From the NCBI GenBank assembly GCA_021442155.1, contig CM038221.1, positions 147,303,601 through 147,367,600 of the forward strand: a stretch of 64,000 bases of DNA. The letters run 5' to 3'. Of the stretch, positions 13,401 through 25,083 are shown one piece after another (position 1 is the stretch's first letter; each line of letters starts with the position of its first letter). The notes below the pieces were generated by a model, which made no database searches, was not told the DNA's origin, and saw nothing but the letters and a program-made list of their open reading frames with translations. The DNA is from Cymbidium sinense. Taxonomy: Eukaryota; Streptophyta; Magnoliopsida; Asparagales; Orchidaceae. The translations under genes and the position numbers were made by a program.

Positions 13401-15113
13401 CTTAAAGTCGTGCATCCCTGAAATGTCCAAACTAATATACCGCTAACATTCTTACTTATCCAAATCAACACATGAATGTAAGGAAGAGACTTTATTTCAT
13501 ACACTAAATTTATATTCACTTGCATTCCTATGTATATGTAACTAAATTTGTAATATATATGTGTATTCATTTGTTAATAAACTTTTGAAAATATATTTGA
13601 GATTTGATTTAATAGTGATACTAGCCACACATATTTTTAATTTAAATCAACACATGCAATTTGACATAAAAGAAATCATTTTATTTAATTAAATTTAAAA
13701 GAGATGGATGCATGAATCATATGACATACAACATTTAGCATGATTGGAAGGAAATAAAATAACATAAGCATGTGATTTCATTCAATCCAACTAAGTCCTA
13801 TGACAATCAAACTAAATAAGATTATTTAAAACAAACCAAAGTTCTTTAATGTCATTTCATTTTCATGTTTGAATTGATTTAAGAAAATGTGAAAGAGGTT
13901 TGCTAATCCTAATCTCATTCCCCATGTATGAGTTAATTTAGTTTAATGAAGAATAATTAAGTTGATTTTTTATCTTAATTAGATTAGGGTATGAATTAAG
14001 TCAATTAATTAACTCTTACCTACATCATCTTAAGTTAATTAACTAATTAATAATGAAATATGATATGCATATGAAAAGTAAATTAGCAATGCTCCATGAA
14101 ATGAAAGGGGCCTAATGCAATTGCTCATGATTAATAATTAGCTTAAGGATTTAAGTACTTTTATAATTCTTTTACACATGTAAGCTAATCATAATTTCAT
14201 TAAATTTCTTTAGACTATTAAACATCTAAAGGGCTACTGTAAATTGATTAAAGGTAATTAGATGTGAATTAGTGGATTTTAAATTAAGTTTCATTTTAAT
14301 CAGTTATTAATTGATTAATTAGATCTTTTGATTATATCTCTTAGTTGAAATGAAATTAACTTAGGAAAGGGATCAAGAGGTCTCAATCCCAATCACTAAG
14401 TCATTCCAATTAGCTCAAATAGCTCACATCTTAATTAAATTAATTAATCAAAATGTTAATCACTTAATCTTTAATTAATTGAAATGAATAAAGAAACTTA
14501 TTAAATGGTAGGAATAAATTAAACCATTTCTCAGACTCTTCCGTTAACAGAGAGGGCCATGAACTTAATTTTTGGATTAAGTTACTGTTCATTCTTTAAT
14601 TATCATTAATTAAATTAAGAAAGTGATTAAGGCTTAGTTAATTAACTTTCCTAATTAAGCAACCAATAAAATCCAAAAAAATAAGGGAAATAGAGGTCAT
14701 CCCCCTAAACATCCATAAAAAATTTGAGATTAATTGAATGATTAATTAAGAGGTAATTAAACTAATTAAATTTCTAATTAAATCTTAATTAAGCCAAAAT
14801 CACTATTCAAAATTAATTAATAATAATTTTTCTAGATTCTACTATGAAATATCTTCAAAATGAGTCAAAGTTTGTATTTTTTTAGATTTTTCTAGGATTA
14901 GTTATGATTTTTAGAAGTTTCAGCCTTAAAAATTAATTATTTAAGCATAATTAAAGTCTTAATCTTGTTAGGCCACATGGCGGGCGCGGCTTTCATGGCT
15001 TGGAGGATTGACTCTTTAAGTTATCACATCCATCACTGACTTGGATTGCGGCGGACGCGCTAACCCCGTGGACCGTCCAATTTAAGATCGGATGGCCAAA
15101 AGTGAGGTCAACA
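10448..15113 (+). mobile_element. solo long LTR with 5-bp target duplication GTATG
   Basis: This is the second copy of the long LTR (4666 bp). It starts TGTGTGTGTATTGG and ends GGTCAACA, and GTATG occurs immediately before (10443-10447) and after (15114-15118). With nothing but LTR-type sequence between, this is what LTR-LTR recombination leaves behind. The last 140 bp (14970-15113) is GC-rich with CGCG-containing words and differs from the end of the first copy. The left flank is a TG microsatellite, so the target duplication could be chance. Confidence 0.65.
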
Positions 15114-15118
15114 GTATG

Positions 15119-15935
15119 CTATATCTAAATGAAAGCCATTCATTAAACATCAATGATAAAAATGATAGATAAACAAATAAAGCAAACATATAACATAATC
15201 AACTATGAATACTTTAAATTTCTTGTACTAATAGAGCAAAAGAAAACACACCCTTGTTTTCTATTATAGTTTTTTCCTTTCTTCTTCAAATTTATTTTGA
15301 TCTTTATTGTTAACTTCAATCCAATATCCACCAAACTCTAATGTTAGGAAACATCACTCCGCAACTATCATAATTCTAGGTGATTGATATAAGATCATAG
15401 AAGAACAGCATTGATAAAGAATGAATCAATTGTAATGATTATTTCAATTTATTAAAATTTATAACAAAACATAAGAAGAATCAAAGCAATGAATTAACAA
15501 GTGGAGCATCCATACCCTTCATGAAAATGATCCTAAAGAATGCCCATTCCAATAGGTGAGATCATCTAATGCATATTTCAACAAATAAATTAAAATTAAA
15601 GCTAAAAAATTATAAAATATGAAAATGAAATTAAATATTATTCAACATAATTATTTACATAATTTTCTGACAAGAGTTAACTTAAAATTCTCCATCAACA
15701 ACTATATTAACTAACCATGTCTTGATTAACTCTTTTCTTGAAAAAGTTCCTCAGTTTTTCCTCTAAACTACGCAGAATGAATTTTGTAGGCAGTTAAGTG
15801 GTGGCATGCTTCCTTCATGTAAAGTGTTATAACAAAATTATGATTTAGATTATGAAAATAGACTACTATATCTAAGAGCATGTTGATTGCATGTGAAATC
15901 CTGAAAATATTAATCGTTAATATCATGCATGGAAA
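15119..15935. other. AT-rich DNA, nothing recognised
   Basis: No coding potential, tRNA, or clear repeat termini seen on either strand. Confidence 0.5.
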
Positions 15936-15943
15936 GATTGATG

Positions 15944-16273
15944 TAGGGGTGTCAAAATTAGCAACACGTAACGCGAGCAGACCGAAAAATCCATTGGGTT
16001 ATTTCGGGTTGATTGAAGAAATTCGTTTGATTTTTTGGTCGGGTTAATTGAAAAATTTCCATTTGGCCAATTGACTCAAAATTGGCTTGAAATTGATGAT
16101 TTTTTACAAAGCAAAATTTGATCGATTTGACTTAAAATATATATAAATGATCATTAGTCGTGTTGTTGGTCAATTGGGTTGAAGTGAATTGGGTTGGGTT
16201 GAAGTTTGGAGTTTAATCAAGTCGTTTAGATCAATTCGTCGGTGATTTGGGGTGACCCCGGTGGCTGACTCCA
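15944..16273. mobile_element. possible non-autonomous hAT-like insertion
   Basis: The block starts TAGGGGTGTCAAAATT, the same kind of terminus as the better-supported element at 23766, and contains GGGTT/TTGGGTT-rich degenerate motifs common in this class. GATTGATG (8 bp) occurs directly before (15936-15943) and after (16274-16281). The right terminus is a poor inverted match to the left, so the call is tentative. Confidence 0.4.
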
Positions 16274-16281
16274 GATTGATG

Positions 16282-17497
16282 GAGTGGCGAAGAGGTGTAA
16301 TTTCCATTGATTATCACTTTGGACTCTTCCTTTTTGTTCACAATTCAAATACGCACAATGAACGTAATATAAAAAAGAGAAAGAAAACTACTCAGTAATG
16401 CTTTTGAGTTCATTAATTAAGCTTTTGAAGTCTTAATTAGACTTAATCTTTGAGTTCATTCAAATTCTTTTTAGTTGGAAGGATTTCTCTGCTAATTTCT
16501 CATGAAATGGAACAAAAAGATGAAGAAGACAACGACAAGGTAATGTTACAAATACTCTTAGCTAGGGTTTATAAGATCACATAAATGGCTGAAATTTTAG
16601 AAAAAGGAGGGAAGATGGGGAAGGGAGAAAGTATGCTAACCAAAATCAGTGTCGAGAAGACGGATGAGATGAAGGAGCAGGGTGGTTTTGCAAACAATAG
16701 TGCCTTCTCACAGAGAAAAAGTTTTCGCGCGTAAGGCAAGGTCATCGTAAGGGGTAGGGAAAATTGAATAAAAGAGGGACTATGGAGCTTTTGTGCGCAA
16801 ATTTTTTCGTTGCATATAGGTTGGAAGAGGGCATCAAGGAGGAAGATGGCAAGAACAAATTAAATTTTGTTTGTTGGCTTTTGGATTAAATCTTGGTTTA
16901 AAGTATTTCTGAAAATTTTGTCTTTTCTTTTGAAAAGGACTAAAGAGCTTTCATGAGATGGAAAATTTTAGCTAAAAAGCTTCAATGTTTAGAATGGGTA
17001 TCAAAATTAAAAATTCAAAAAGCGTCTTAAAAAAGCATAAAATAAACCATTGGTAGTTTATAATTTCTAAGTGAGTTTTAGATATTAGGTTTGTAAATAT
17101 AGTATTTTTTAAGTATTATATATATAAAAGAGTCTTTTTATGTGTTTTGTATGTAAATCTCCCTTGAAGTATTTAAAAATTTATGAAGATATAAGAGTAA
17201 ATAAAAATTTTAGATATTAAAAATATATAAATAATAATTTATTGTGTATCTATTTATGAGCATTTTATATACATAATTAGCTATTCTTTTATATTTAAAA
17301 ATCAACCCCCTCTAATCTTATTTTTTTTAATTACATTCAAATATTAAAATTCATAAAAAAAGTTTAATCTTTATTTTATATTTTTAAAATTTCTAAGAAT
17401 TTGTTTGTGATATATATATATATTTATATAACTCTCATTTATTTTTGTGTGTGGAACCCGCCAAATTCAGCGCAAAGGGAGCGACCAGGTGCTTCTG
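16282..17497 (+). promoter_or_regulatory. upstream region of the PPR gene
   Basis: AT-rich DNA with no coding similarity, in front of a sharply GC-rich coding sequence. A run of alternating T/A at about 17410-17430, some 70-90 bp before the start codon, is the only TATA-box-like candidate; its position is plausible for a short 5' leader. Nothing else regulatory can be supported. Confidence 0.35.
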
Positions 17498-19716
17498 ATG
17501 AGACACACCTTACCACCACCACTGCTCCTCGCCCACCGCTTCTGCCTTGTCCGCCTTGCCTCCGCCTTGCCTTCCACCGCTGCTGCCGGCCAAGACCTTG
17601 CTCCGCAAGACGTCACCGTTAACAAAAGCGTTCCCTTGCCTGAAGAGGGGCACCTGCAAACCCTCCTTTCTTCTTCCGGCTCAATTAACCCCTCACGTCT
17701 CCTCCAACTTATCCGCTCTATCGGCGACTCATCCGCTGCTCTCCGTGTTTTCGACTGGTGCCGCCTCCGTGGACTCGAAGCCGTCTCCCCCTCCCAAGCC
17801 CCATTCGCCTTCCAGGCCATTTTCGAGCTTGCTGCCCGCGAGAACAACGATGACAACCTTCTTCGTCTCAAGAATCTCCTCCTTCTCTCGAACGAACAAG
17901 GCTACGCCCTTACGCCCGACTCGGCCGCCCTCCTTGTCCGATCATTTGCCGCCGGCCGCTCGCCTTCCGACTCTCTCCTCGCCTTCCATTCCCTGGATCC
18001 CTCCTTCCGCAGCACGGATCTCTGCAACCATCTCCTTGCTTCTCTCCTCCGATCTCCGGATCCCAACCATCAGGATGAAGCCTTTTCCCTTATCCGCGAT
18101 ATGCTAAGCCCCAACTCCCGATACCCTCCAAATTCCATTACCTGCTCGATAATATTTTTCACTCTATCGCGAAGCAGCCTGCCCGCCAACGACGAGATGC
18201 TCCACCTCATCGTTCGAATGGCCAGCTTAGGCGCTTTCCCGACGGACACCTACCAGTTCACCAAGGTTGTCGTCGGTCTCTGCCGTGACGGCCGCACAAC
18301 CAGGGCTTGGGACCTCATCCATGCCGTCAAGAACGGCGGCGGTTCTGTGGGAGTTCCCGTGTGGAACGCCCTTCTCACTGGACTCTCTAAGGACAGAGAT
18401 ACTTCAAGGATGAAGCTTGTTTTCTCTGAGATGGAGGCAGCCGGCGTGGCGAACGTGGTTACCTATGGCATAGTTATCAACCATCTCTGCAAGTCCCGCA
18501 GCATTGACCTCGCACTCCAGATGTTCGATAAAATGACGAAGCCAGATTCAGCTGCTGGCCCTGATACCGTCATCTTTAACAACCTCATAGACGGGCTTTG
18601 TAAGGTGGGGAGGACCCGTGAAGGACTGACTCTCCTTGACCGGATGAAAATTCACCATTGCGATCCAAATACCATCACCTTTAATACCCTTATTGATGGG
18701 CTCTGCAAATCAGGAGACATTGATGCTGCCTATGAGCTTAATGCTCGAATGGTTGAAGAAGGTGTTCCTCCCAACCTTGTCACGCTCAACACTCTTGTTT
18801 CTGGGATGTGCAGGAATGGCATGGTCAGCAGCGCCTTGCTTTTCCATGAGAAAAAGATGGCCTGGGCCAACGCCATGGGCAACTCTATTACTTACTGCAT
18901 TCTTATCGGAGCTTTCCTCCATGCAAACAATGTGAGCAAGGCGATGGAATTGTTTGATGAAATGATTCGTGAAGGGCATTCCCCTGATGCTGTCACCTAC
19001 TTCACTCTGATATCAGGCCTATCTTTAGCTGGGAGGATCGATGATGCAAGCTCAGTCGCATCAACTATGAGGAGAAATGGATTCCAACTCGATACAAAAG
19101 CTACAACATCCTGATCGCAGGATTTGGCAAGAAGAAGAAGCTGGACAAGGCTTTGAAACTGTTTGAGGAAATGTCTGAAGCTGGAATTAATCCCGATGTT
19201 GTCACCTACAACACTCTGATTGACGCGTACTGCAAGGCTGGGGATTTTTCAATGGCGCAAAATCTGTTGAAGAAAATGATGGATGGCAATTGCAAGCCTT
19301 CTTTGGTAACTTACGGTACTCTTATCCATGGTTTCTGCAAGAATGGTGATCACGATGGAGCCATGAAGATTTTTGAGAGCTTGAAAGACTCACATCTTGA
19401 TCCCAACACGGCAATTTACAACGTTCTTATTGATTCCTTTTGCAAAGCTGGAGATTATATCATGGCGGCTTCTCTTCTTGATCATATGCGAAGCAACGGT
19501 GTACCTCCAAATATCATCACTTATAATGCAATTATCAAAGCTCTTTGCGAGAAGAATATGTCTGGAAAGGTCTTTGAGCTGATGGATCAGATGAAAGAGG
19601 AGGGTTGCACTCCTGATCTTACGACAATGGAGATTCTCGCTGGATGGTTGCCCGCAATTGGTGAGACGGAGAGACTCAGGTGCTTCATAGCTGGGAATGA
19701 GGCTGCAGGTTCATGA
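17498..19716 (+). CDS. P-class pentatricopeptide repeat protein (At3g61520-like), one frameshift
   Basis: Single-exon PPR gene of about 739 codons when the frame change is allowed for. PPR proteins of the P class bind organelle RNA in a sequence-specific way for processing, stabilisation or translation. The ATG at 17498 is the first in frame; it opens a presequence rich in Arg, Leu and Ala without acidic residues (MRHTLPPPLLLAHRF), as expected for mitochondrial import. From about residue 230 a dozen or so 35-residue repeats follow, with repeated cores such as VTYGIVINHLCKS, FNNLIDGLCKVGR, VTYNTLIDAYCKAGD and TYNAIIKALCEKN. There is no E, DYW or SMR domain. The C-terminus (TMEILAGWL) resembles that of Arabidopsis At3g61520, as remembered. 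One A is missing from the A-run at 19096-19099: the first frame ends at 19114, and the next frame reads on through YNILIAGFG to 19716. One inserted base restores the whole gene, so this is either a young inactivation or a sequence error. GC falls clearly from 5' to 3'. Confidence 0.9.
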
Positions 19717-20714
19717 GCCTCCCCAGTCAGTGTTGGTTTACGTTTCTGCTGTTGGCATTAGAGATTTGAATACAAAAAGCGTTTGATGCTGTTAATGTTG
19801 ACAACTGAGAGCAACTCATCTTCTTCAAAACCTTAGTTGGATGGTCTGAAACTTTTGGTCCCTTCAACCCATTCTTCACAAGGTTCGTTCCAGAGAAACT
19901 CAAGATCTTGAGAAGTCATCTTCATTCATCAATCTGATCGGAGAAACTAACTGAAGCTTGTTGTTTAGAGGAGTGCATTCAATCTAGCTGAAGTGATTCT
20001 GCTCTTTTGATGAATTCATGCCTTCATCTCCTATGTATGTTTGCACCGTTTCTGTCTATTTTATTCATGTAATATATAGTTTTTATACTTCAACTGAAAT
20101 AGAGAAATTTTATTTTACTATTTGAGAGATTGTGTTTTTGTTTCATCTTCTAGGTTTTACCAGAGCTCTTTGTTCCCATTCTGCTATAGGAAAGATTTAG
20201 ATGCCTACTTGAACAATGATTGCTCTATCGCTCTAATTATGTTTATTCTCTATGTTCAGATCCATGCATCATCTTAATCAAATTGAATGATTTTTTCTTA
20301 GATTTTTATCGAATAATCTCAATCCTTATGATGGTTTATTAAGTAAAAACTATGATAAATTATTTTCATATAACTTTTTTTATTTATAACATAAGGACAT
20401 AACATTGTGTTTTTTATTTGCCTTGTTTAAGAATTAATATAACTATGTACACAATAACATTTTATTAAGAGATAGTCAATGATGTTACAAATGTGGCTAT
20501 GCACCATATTTAAACATAGTATAAGTGTTGTTCAAAGTTGGTAGATACCATTTACAACAAGTACACAATAATTTAATGGCAATATAGTGTTATTTCAAAT
20601 TTATTGGGAGATATGACATTTATTAAAAGTACACAATTGTCTCATTACCTAAGACTAATGCAACAATAGCACACAATTGTGTGCTTATGTTTTATTGAGA
20701 TATTCCATCTTATT
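19717..20714. other. 3' flank of the PPR gene
   Basis: Probable 3' untranslated region for the first few hundred bases (GC still moderate to about 20060), then AT-rich DNA. No gene seen. Confidence 0.5.
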
Positions 20715-22088
20715 ATGCAACAACAACAACAACAATGCTTTATCCTACTAGTGGGGATTTACATGAATCTTTCATCTCCATTTATTAAATGTGCTTTATT
20801 GTATTCTTATTTAATTGATACTAAAGTCATTTTTTACACATCTTAATCATATCTTTTGGTTATCTCCTTTTAACATAAAAAATCTAATGTATCCTCTCAA
20901 AGTCATTTGGATGGTGATATTTTTTGTCTAAACCATCTAAGATCTCTCTAATCTTATCACATAGTTATTTTTTCCATACTTTCGTTTATTTTATCTCTAG
21001 TAAAGACTCATTCTTTCATCCTCATATATAACACTTAACAGTCTTATGCTTTTCTTTATTATCACATTGCATCATAAATCATTACAAGTCTTACCACCAT
21101 CTTATAAAATTTTTGCTTAAGTTTTTCTATCACACAAATTTAGATGCATTCCTCCACTTCAACCATCCAACTTGAATTCTACTAATAACATCTTCATTTT
21201 CACCATTATTTTGAATAATAGAGTATATCAATAATCACTCTTTTTTACTTATTCACCTAATGTCATAACACTATCAATATAACTTCTACTAAAATTACAC
21301 CATATATTAGTTTAGATCTACTTAAAAACCTTTAGACTCTAAGGTTGACCTCATAATTCAAGTTTCTCTTGGACTATTTCTAGTCTTATCAACAAGAAGA
21401 ATGTCATTAGCAAAAGCATACACCAAGGTACATCTTCCTGTAAATGCTTGGTAAGAACATCCATAACTAAAAAAAAGAGCTTAAATCCTTGATGTAATTC
21501 AAATAGAAAAATATTTTGTCAATCCTTGTGTTTGGACAAAATTCTAGTATACATATATTGTGTTGAATATATTTAACGTATTTCTTTTCTAGAACTCTCC
21601 AAAGAACATTTCTTGAAGTTTTTTTTATGTAGCTTTCTCTAAATCAATAAATATCATATGTAGATCATCTGCTATATTTCTCCATCAAACCTCTTAACAA
21701 ATATATAGCATCCATAGCTATCTTCATGAAACCAAATTGATTGAGAAACTTTTGTATCGCCTATGCTCAATTATTCTCTCCCATAATTTTAATGTATGAC
21801 ACATTAAATAATTCATATAATTTGCACGCTCTTGTGTATTCTAAATATAGGACTATTTCTCCACTCATTTGTCTTTTAGTCTTTAAAATAATATTAAAAG
21901 ATTTGTAAGTGAAATTCCTCGATCTGAAACATTTCTACATTGGATATCATTATTTCCTTTTCATTTCATTTTTTTTTAAAGCTTCTCTAACTTTAAGTTT
22001 ACTAATACGACGATAAAAATAAAATTCTCTATTTTTATGTAAGGAATTAATATTGTTAAAATCAATCGTATTTGATCCTGAAAAGTTT
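20715..22088 (-). mobile_element. 5'-truncated RTE LINE fragment
   Basis: Read on the minus strand this is the 3' part of an RTE-type non-LTR retrotransposon. It begins at the left with the (CAA)n complement of the TTG tail, followed by the C-terminal region and reverse transcriptase. Nucleotide matches to the plus-strand copy at 27209-30494 include 21672-21704 (against 29397-29430, before and at LLRGLMEK), 21780-21810 (against 29305-29335) and 21985-22080 (against 28975-29065). Many stops and indels make it inactive. Its truncated 5' end touches TIM17 homology at about 22089. Confidence 0.85.
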
Positions 22089-22089
22089 A

Positions 22090-22692
22090 GGCATCTACAA
22101 CTCACCAAATGGCGAGCGACTCGCCGGAGGAGTGCAGGCCGTCCGCATGAACGCTCCCCGCGTTGGTGGAAGCTTTGCTGTGTGGGGAGGTCTATTCTCA
22201 ACCTTTGATTGCACCATGGTTTATGTCCGTCAAAAAGAGGACCCATGGAACTCCATCATCGCTGGCGCCGCCACTGGTGGCTTTTTATCTATGCGTCAGG
22301 GTCCGGCCTCCGCGGGAAGGGCAGCAATTTTCGGTGGGATCCTTCTGGCACTCATCGAGGGTGCCGGTATAATGCTCAACAGAGTGCTCAGCGCGCCGCA
22401 GAACCTTCCTCCTATGGATGATCCCAACCTCGCCGCGATGATCGCAGCTGGAGGAGGAGCCGCAGCCCCTCCTGGTTTTCTGCCGCCGGGAGTTGGGCCG
22501 TCAACGATGCCGCCTGCCGTGGTGACAAATGATGCCAGTGCTTCATCATCATCCTCTTCTTGGTTTGGAGGCTTATTTGGTGGTGGAAAGAAGCAGGATG
22601 ACGCAAAGAACAGAGGACTTGGAGCAAAAACTGAAGTCTTGGAGAGTTTTGATTCACCAAGTACGCCTATCCCAACGTTTGAGTATAAGTAG
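22090..22692 (+). pseudogene. TIM17: TIM17 inner-membrane translocase subunit, N-terminus missing
   Basis: TIM17 is a channel and regulatory subunit of the TIM23 complex, which moves presequence proteins across the mitochondrial inner membrane. The open frame matches plant TIM17 from [10 protein letters not shown] onward: [50 protein letters not shown], an [14 protein letters not shown] helix, a Pro/Met/Gly-rich linker, a Ser run with WFGGLF, and the C-terminal KTEVLESFD...PTFEYK. The family's first 35-40 residues, with the first transmembrane helix and its Gly-rich motif, are absent; upstream DNA is RTE LINE. The first in-frame ATG is 22147 and would drop still more. About 200 codons remain open without a stop, so the loss is recent. 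An AG at 22089-22090 could be a splice acceptor, but no exon encoding the missing part was seen in the preceding kilobases. Most likely a truncated pseudogene. Confidence 0.88.
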
Positions 22693-23757
22693 AGCTGAAG
22701 CTGACAAAAAGATTAAGGTACTTAGAGTAATTCCGTTCTTTGTGATTTTGATGGCTTCAAAATATTATATTCCATCCAATTTCTGTGTTGTCACCCTTCT
22801 CTCTTATCCTCCCTCGTTAGATTATTTATAGAAGTCATGAACGCTGGATTTTAATGCAGATTTTGATATTCATATAAGACTTTTCTCGATCTTTATGCTA
22901 TGAGGCAAATTTTTTCCCCAAAAGTTTAGCGGATAAGTTGTTTATCACATAATGTGAAGTTACATAAGGTGTATTGTGATGGTTTTTTGGTGAGCTAGCA
23001 GCTTCTGGGTTCAAACTATTGGCTCTATGGAAGTAATTCCTCTGGCTTATGCCAATGTCACATAGAATGTTTGCATCAACATCATCAAAGGATGTAAACT
23101 ATTTTGGATTGGCTTTGCGAGTTTTGCATTGGCCTGGTTTGGCGATGTTCTCTGTTATGTTGTGCTGATTTGTTGAGTTATAATGTGCGGTGCTGATTTG
23201 GATTGGGTTATCTTGTGCTGTTGCGTAAGGCAAATGACTAGCTGGTAAACTTGCAGTATAAATGTGTTTTTTGATATTCTGTGATAGATGAACCAACTTG
23301 ATAAAAACTATTGTTATAGTGACACCGATTTGTTAGATGATCAAAATAAAAATGATTATTATTTGACAAGTAAAATTCAATACGTTTATTTTAAAAATAT
23401 GTTGCCTATACCATAATATGAGTAAGATTACTAATTATTAATTATGCATGTATGAACTAAGTTAAAATTAAAACACTATTTAATTAATTATAGAGTGCTC
23501 CGTGTAGAAATGGCAAGCAATTTTTCAACGGAGAAAAGAGTGTTATAAAGTTCATTCATTAAAAGAGCACTTGACTGATGTTAAAAATGTAATACATGGT
23601 ACTTTTATGCATGAAAACATGACATATTTGAGAAATGCATAAAAAATTTATTTATTTCTACTCATGACAATAAGAAGGATACATCCAAACATTAAAATTA
23701 GATGTTAAGTTGTGAAATTCAAATTTTCAAATGATGCATTACTTTTTGGTTGGCTGC
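22693..23757. other. 3' flank of TIM17
   Basis: Probable 3' untranslated and downstream sequence. No poly(A) tail or target duplication marks the copy as retroposed. A box-B-like GGTTCAAAC at 23011-23019 has no convincing partner. No other gene seen. Confidence 0.5.
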
Positions 23758-23765
23758 TTGTTGAT

Positions 23766-24232
23766 TAGGGTTGTCAAAAAGTTTTTTGTTTATGAACAAC
23801 TCATGTTTAACTCATTAAATAGCTCTTCTACTCTCGTTAAGCAAGCGAGCTGAAGACGAACAAATATTTTAAGCTCGATTTATAAATAAGTCGAACATGT
23901 GCAATGCTTTGTTCGATCGTGTTTGACTCATTTTAAAAATAAAAAAATAATATTTATATACATATATATACACAAAATAATTTCAAAGTAACAAGTATGA
24001 CTTAGTGGTTGGAGCTTTTGACATGCAAAAAAATGCCCAGGTTCAAATCCTCTCAACTCCATATTTTTTCGGATTATTACTTTTTCGAGTCATTTCGACT
24101 TATATGAGCCGAACACGAACACTAAAATTTCGGGTTATTTCAAACATGAGCCAAATATGACGAGTAATTTTTGAGTGACCTGAACATGAACAAAAGTTTG
24201 ACTCGCTTAAATTCGGCTCGTTTACACCCCTA
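23766..24232. mobile_element. non-autonomous hAT element, 467 bp
   Basis: Termini TAGGGTTGTCAAAAAG at the left and, inverted, TAGGGGTGTAAACGAGCC at the right, flanked by a perfect 8-bp duplication TTGTTGAT (23758-23765 and 24233-24240). TAGGG(G)TGT ends plus an 8-bp target duplication are typical of plant hAT transposons. The interior has many TCGAAC/GAACA/GCTCG motifs and no transposase frame. Confidence 0.85.
24000..24062 (+). other. tRNA-like pol III box A/box B segment
   Basis: TGACTTAGTGGTTGGAGC resembles an A box and GGTTCAAATCC a B box, about 35 bases apart as in tRNA genes or tRNA-derived SINEs. There is no acceptor stem, and the segment lies inside the hAT element. Best read as a captured tRNA-like or SINE head, not a working tRNA gene. 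Confidence 0.45.
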
Positions 24233-24500
24233 TTGTTGATATGAGGTTTGATTATAATTAGATTGAAATTTTATCCATTATACTTTTTTTGGCAATGCAC
24301 AATTTTATGCTTTGTTTTAAACGGCTTTTTAAGTTGCCTTCACTAATACAAGCATGCCTGCACGTGCATGCAGGCACACATGTAGATTCTATATTGGTAA
24401 GGTTTTTGAATTTCATCTACAATTACTAATAAAATTCAGTAGTGCTTCAGTGGCATATTTGTGCCACTTGATTTTCTTCCATTTTGGTTATTGAAGTTTA

Positions 24501-25080
24501 GGGGTTATTTGGGCATAAGCACTGATAGTATATTTCATCCATTTTCCCATATTTCAACTTTTTCTTATGTTTGGTTTGAATTGAAAGAAATAATAAGTAA
24601 AATTTATAGGGATTTGAACTAATTCAAAATTCCTATTTTTTGCATTTGGCATATCTAAATCCCTCACTGTTGCGTCGGTCTTGCCTACTCACACTGCCTC
24701 ATTCTTGCCTTCTCATACTCAGTCTTCTTGTCCTTAACGTTAACTGCTTGTGCCTGCTTATTTGTTCGCACTCCCTCACCTTCATCCCACTTGGTGCCTC
24801 ATTGGTGCCTCATTGTTACTTGTTGTCGTGGCTTTGCCCTCACCTTTACCTGCTAATGTTGCATCACTTATCGCTGCCTAGATTGTCACCTCCTTCCTGT
24901 TGCTTTGCATTTGAGATAGGAGATAGAAAGTATTTGAAATGTCTTCTAGCAAACACAAAAAATCATTTCATTGCATTTGATTTTAATTCCATCAAATAAA
25001 TGCTTTTCTAAATTGCATTGAATAGTTATTATGCATTTCTGAAGTGCATGCATTTTGAAAACATGTAACCAAAGAGCCCC
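24501..25080. mobile_element. Tourist-like (PIF/Harbinger) MITE, 580 bp
   Basis: The ends GGGGTTATTTGGGCAT and, inverted, GGGGCTCTTTGGTTACAT are flanked by TTA on both sides (24498-24500 and 25081-25083). A GGGG..nTTTGG terminus with a TTA duplication is characteristic of PIF/Harbinger MITEs. The interior carries a CT-rich block (24655-24900) open for about 119 codons; its low-complexity Leu/Cys/Ser translation is not a credible protein. Confidence 0.75.
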
Positions 25081-25083
25081 TTA

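Noticed and set aside
4436..15113. A single non-autonomous element with two long LTRs and a 730-bp interior
   Set aside because: The interior lacks a primer-binding site and polypurine tract at its edges on either strand, and the 5-bp repeats flank only the second LTR.
17467..17871. Antisense and alternative-frame ORFs over the PPR 5' region (also 17547-18107)
   Set aside because: GC-rich coding DNA lacks stops in other frames; only the plus-strand PPR frame has repeat structure.
22163..22831. Other frames over TIM17, up to 100 codons
   Set aside because: They are shadows of the TIM17 reading frame with no similarity of their own.
24640..24999. 119-codon plus-strand frame rich in Leu, Ser and Cys
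   Set aside because: It lies wholly within a MITE and reads a CT-rich low-complexity block; no family resemblance.
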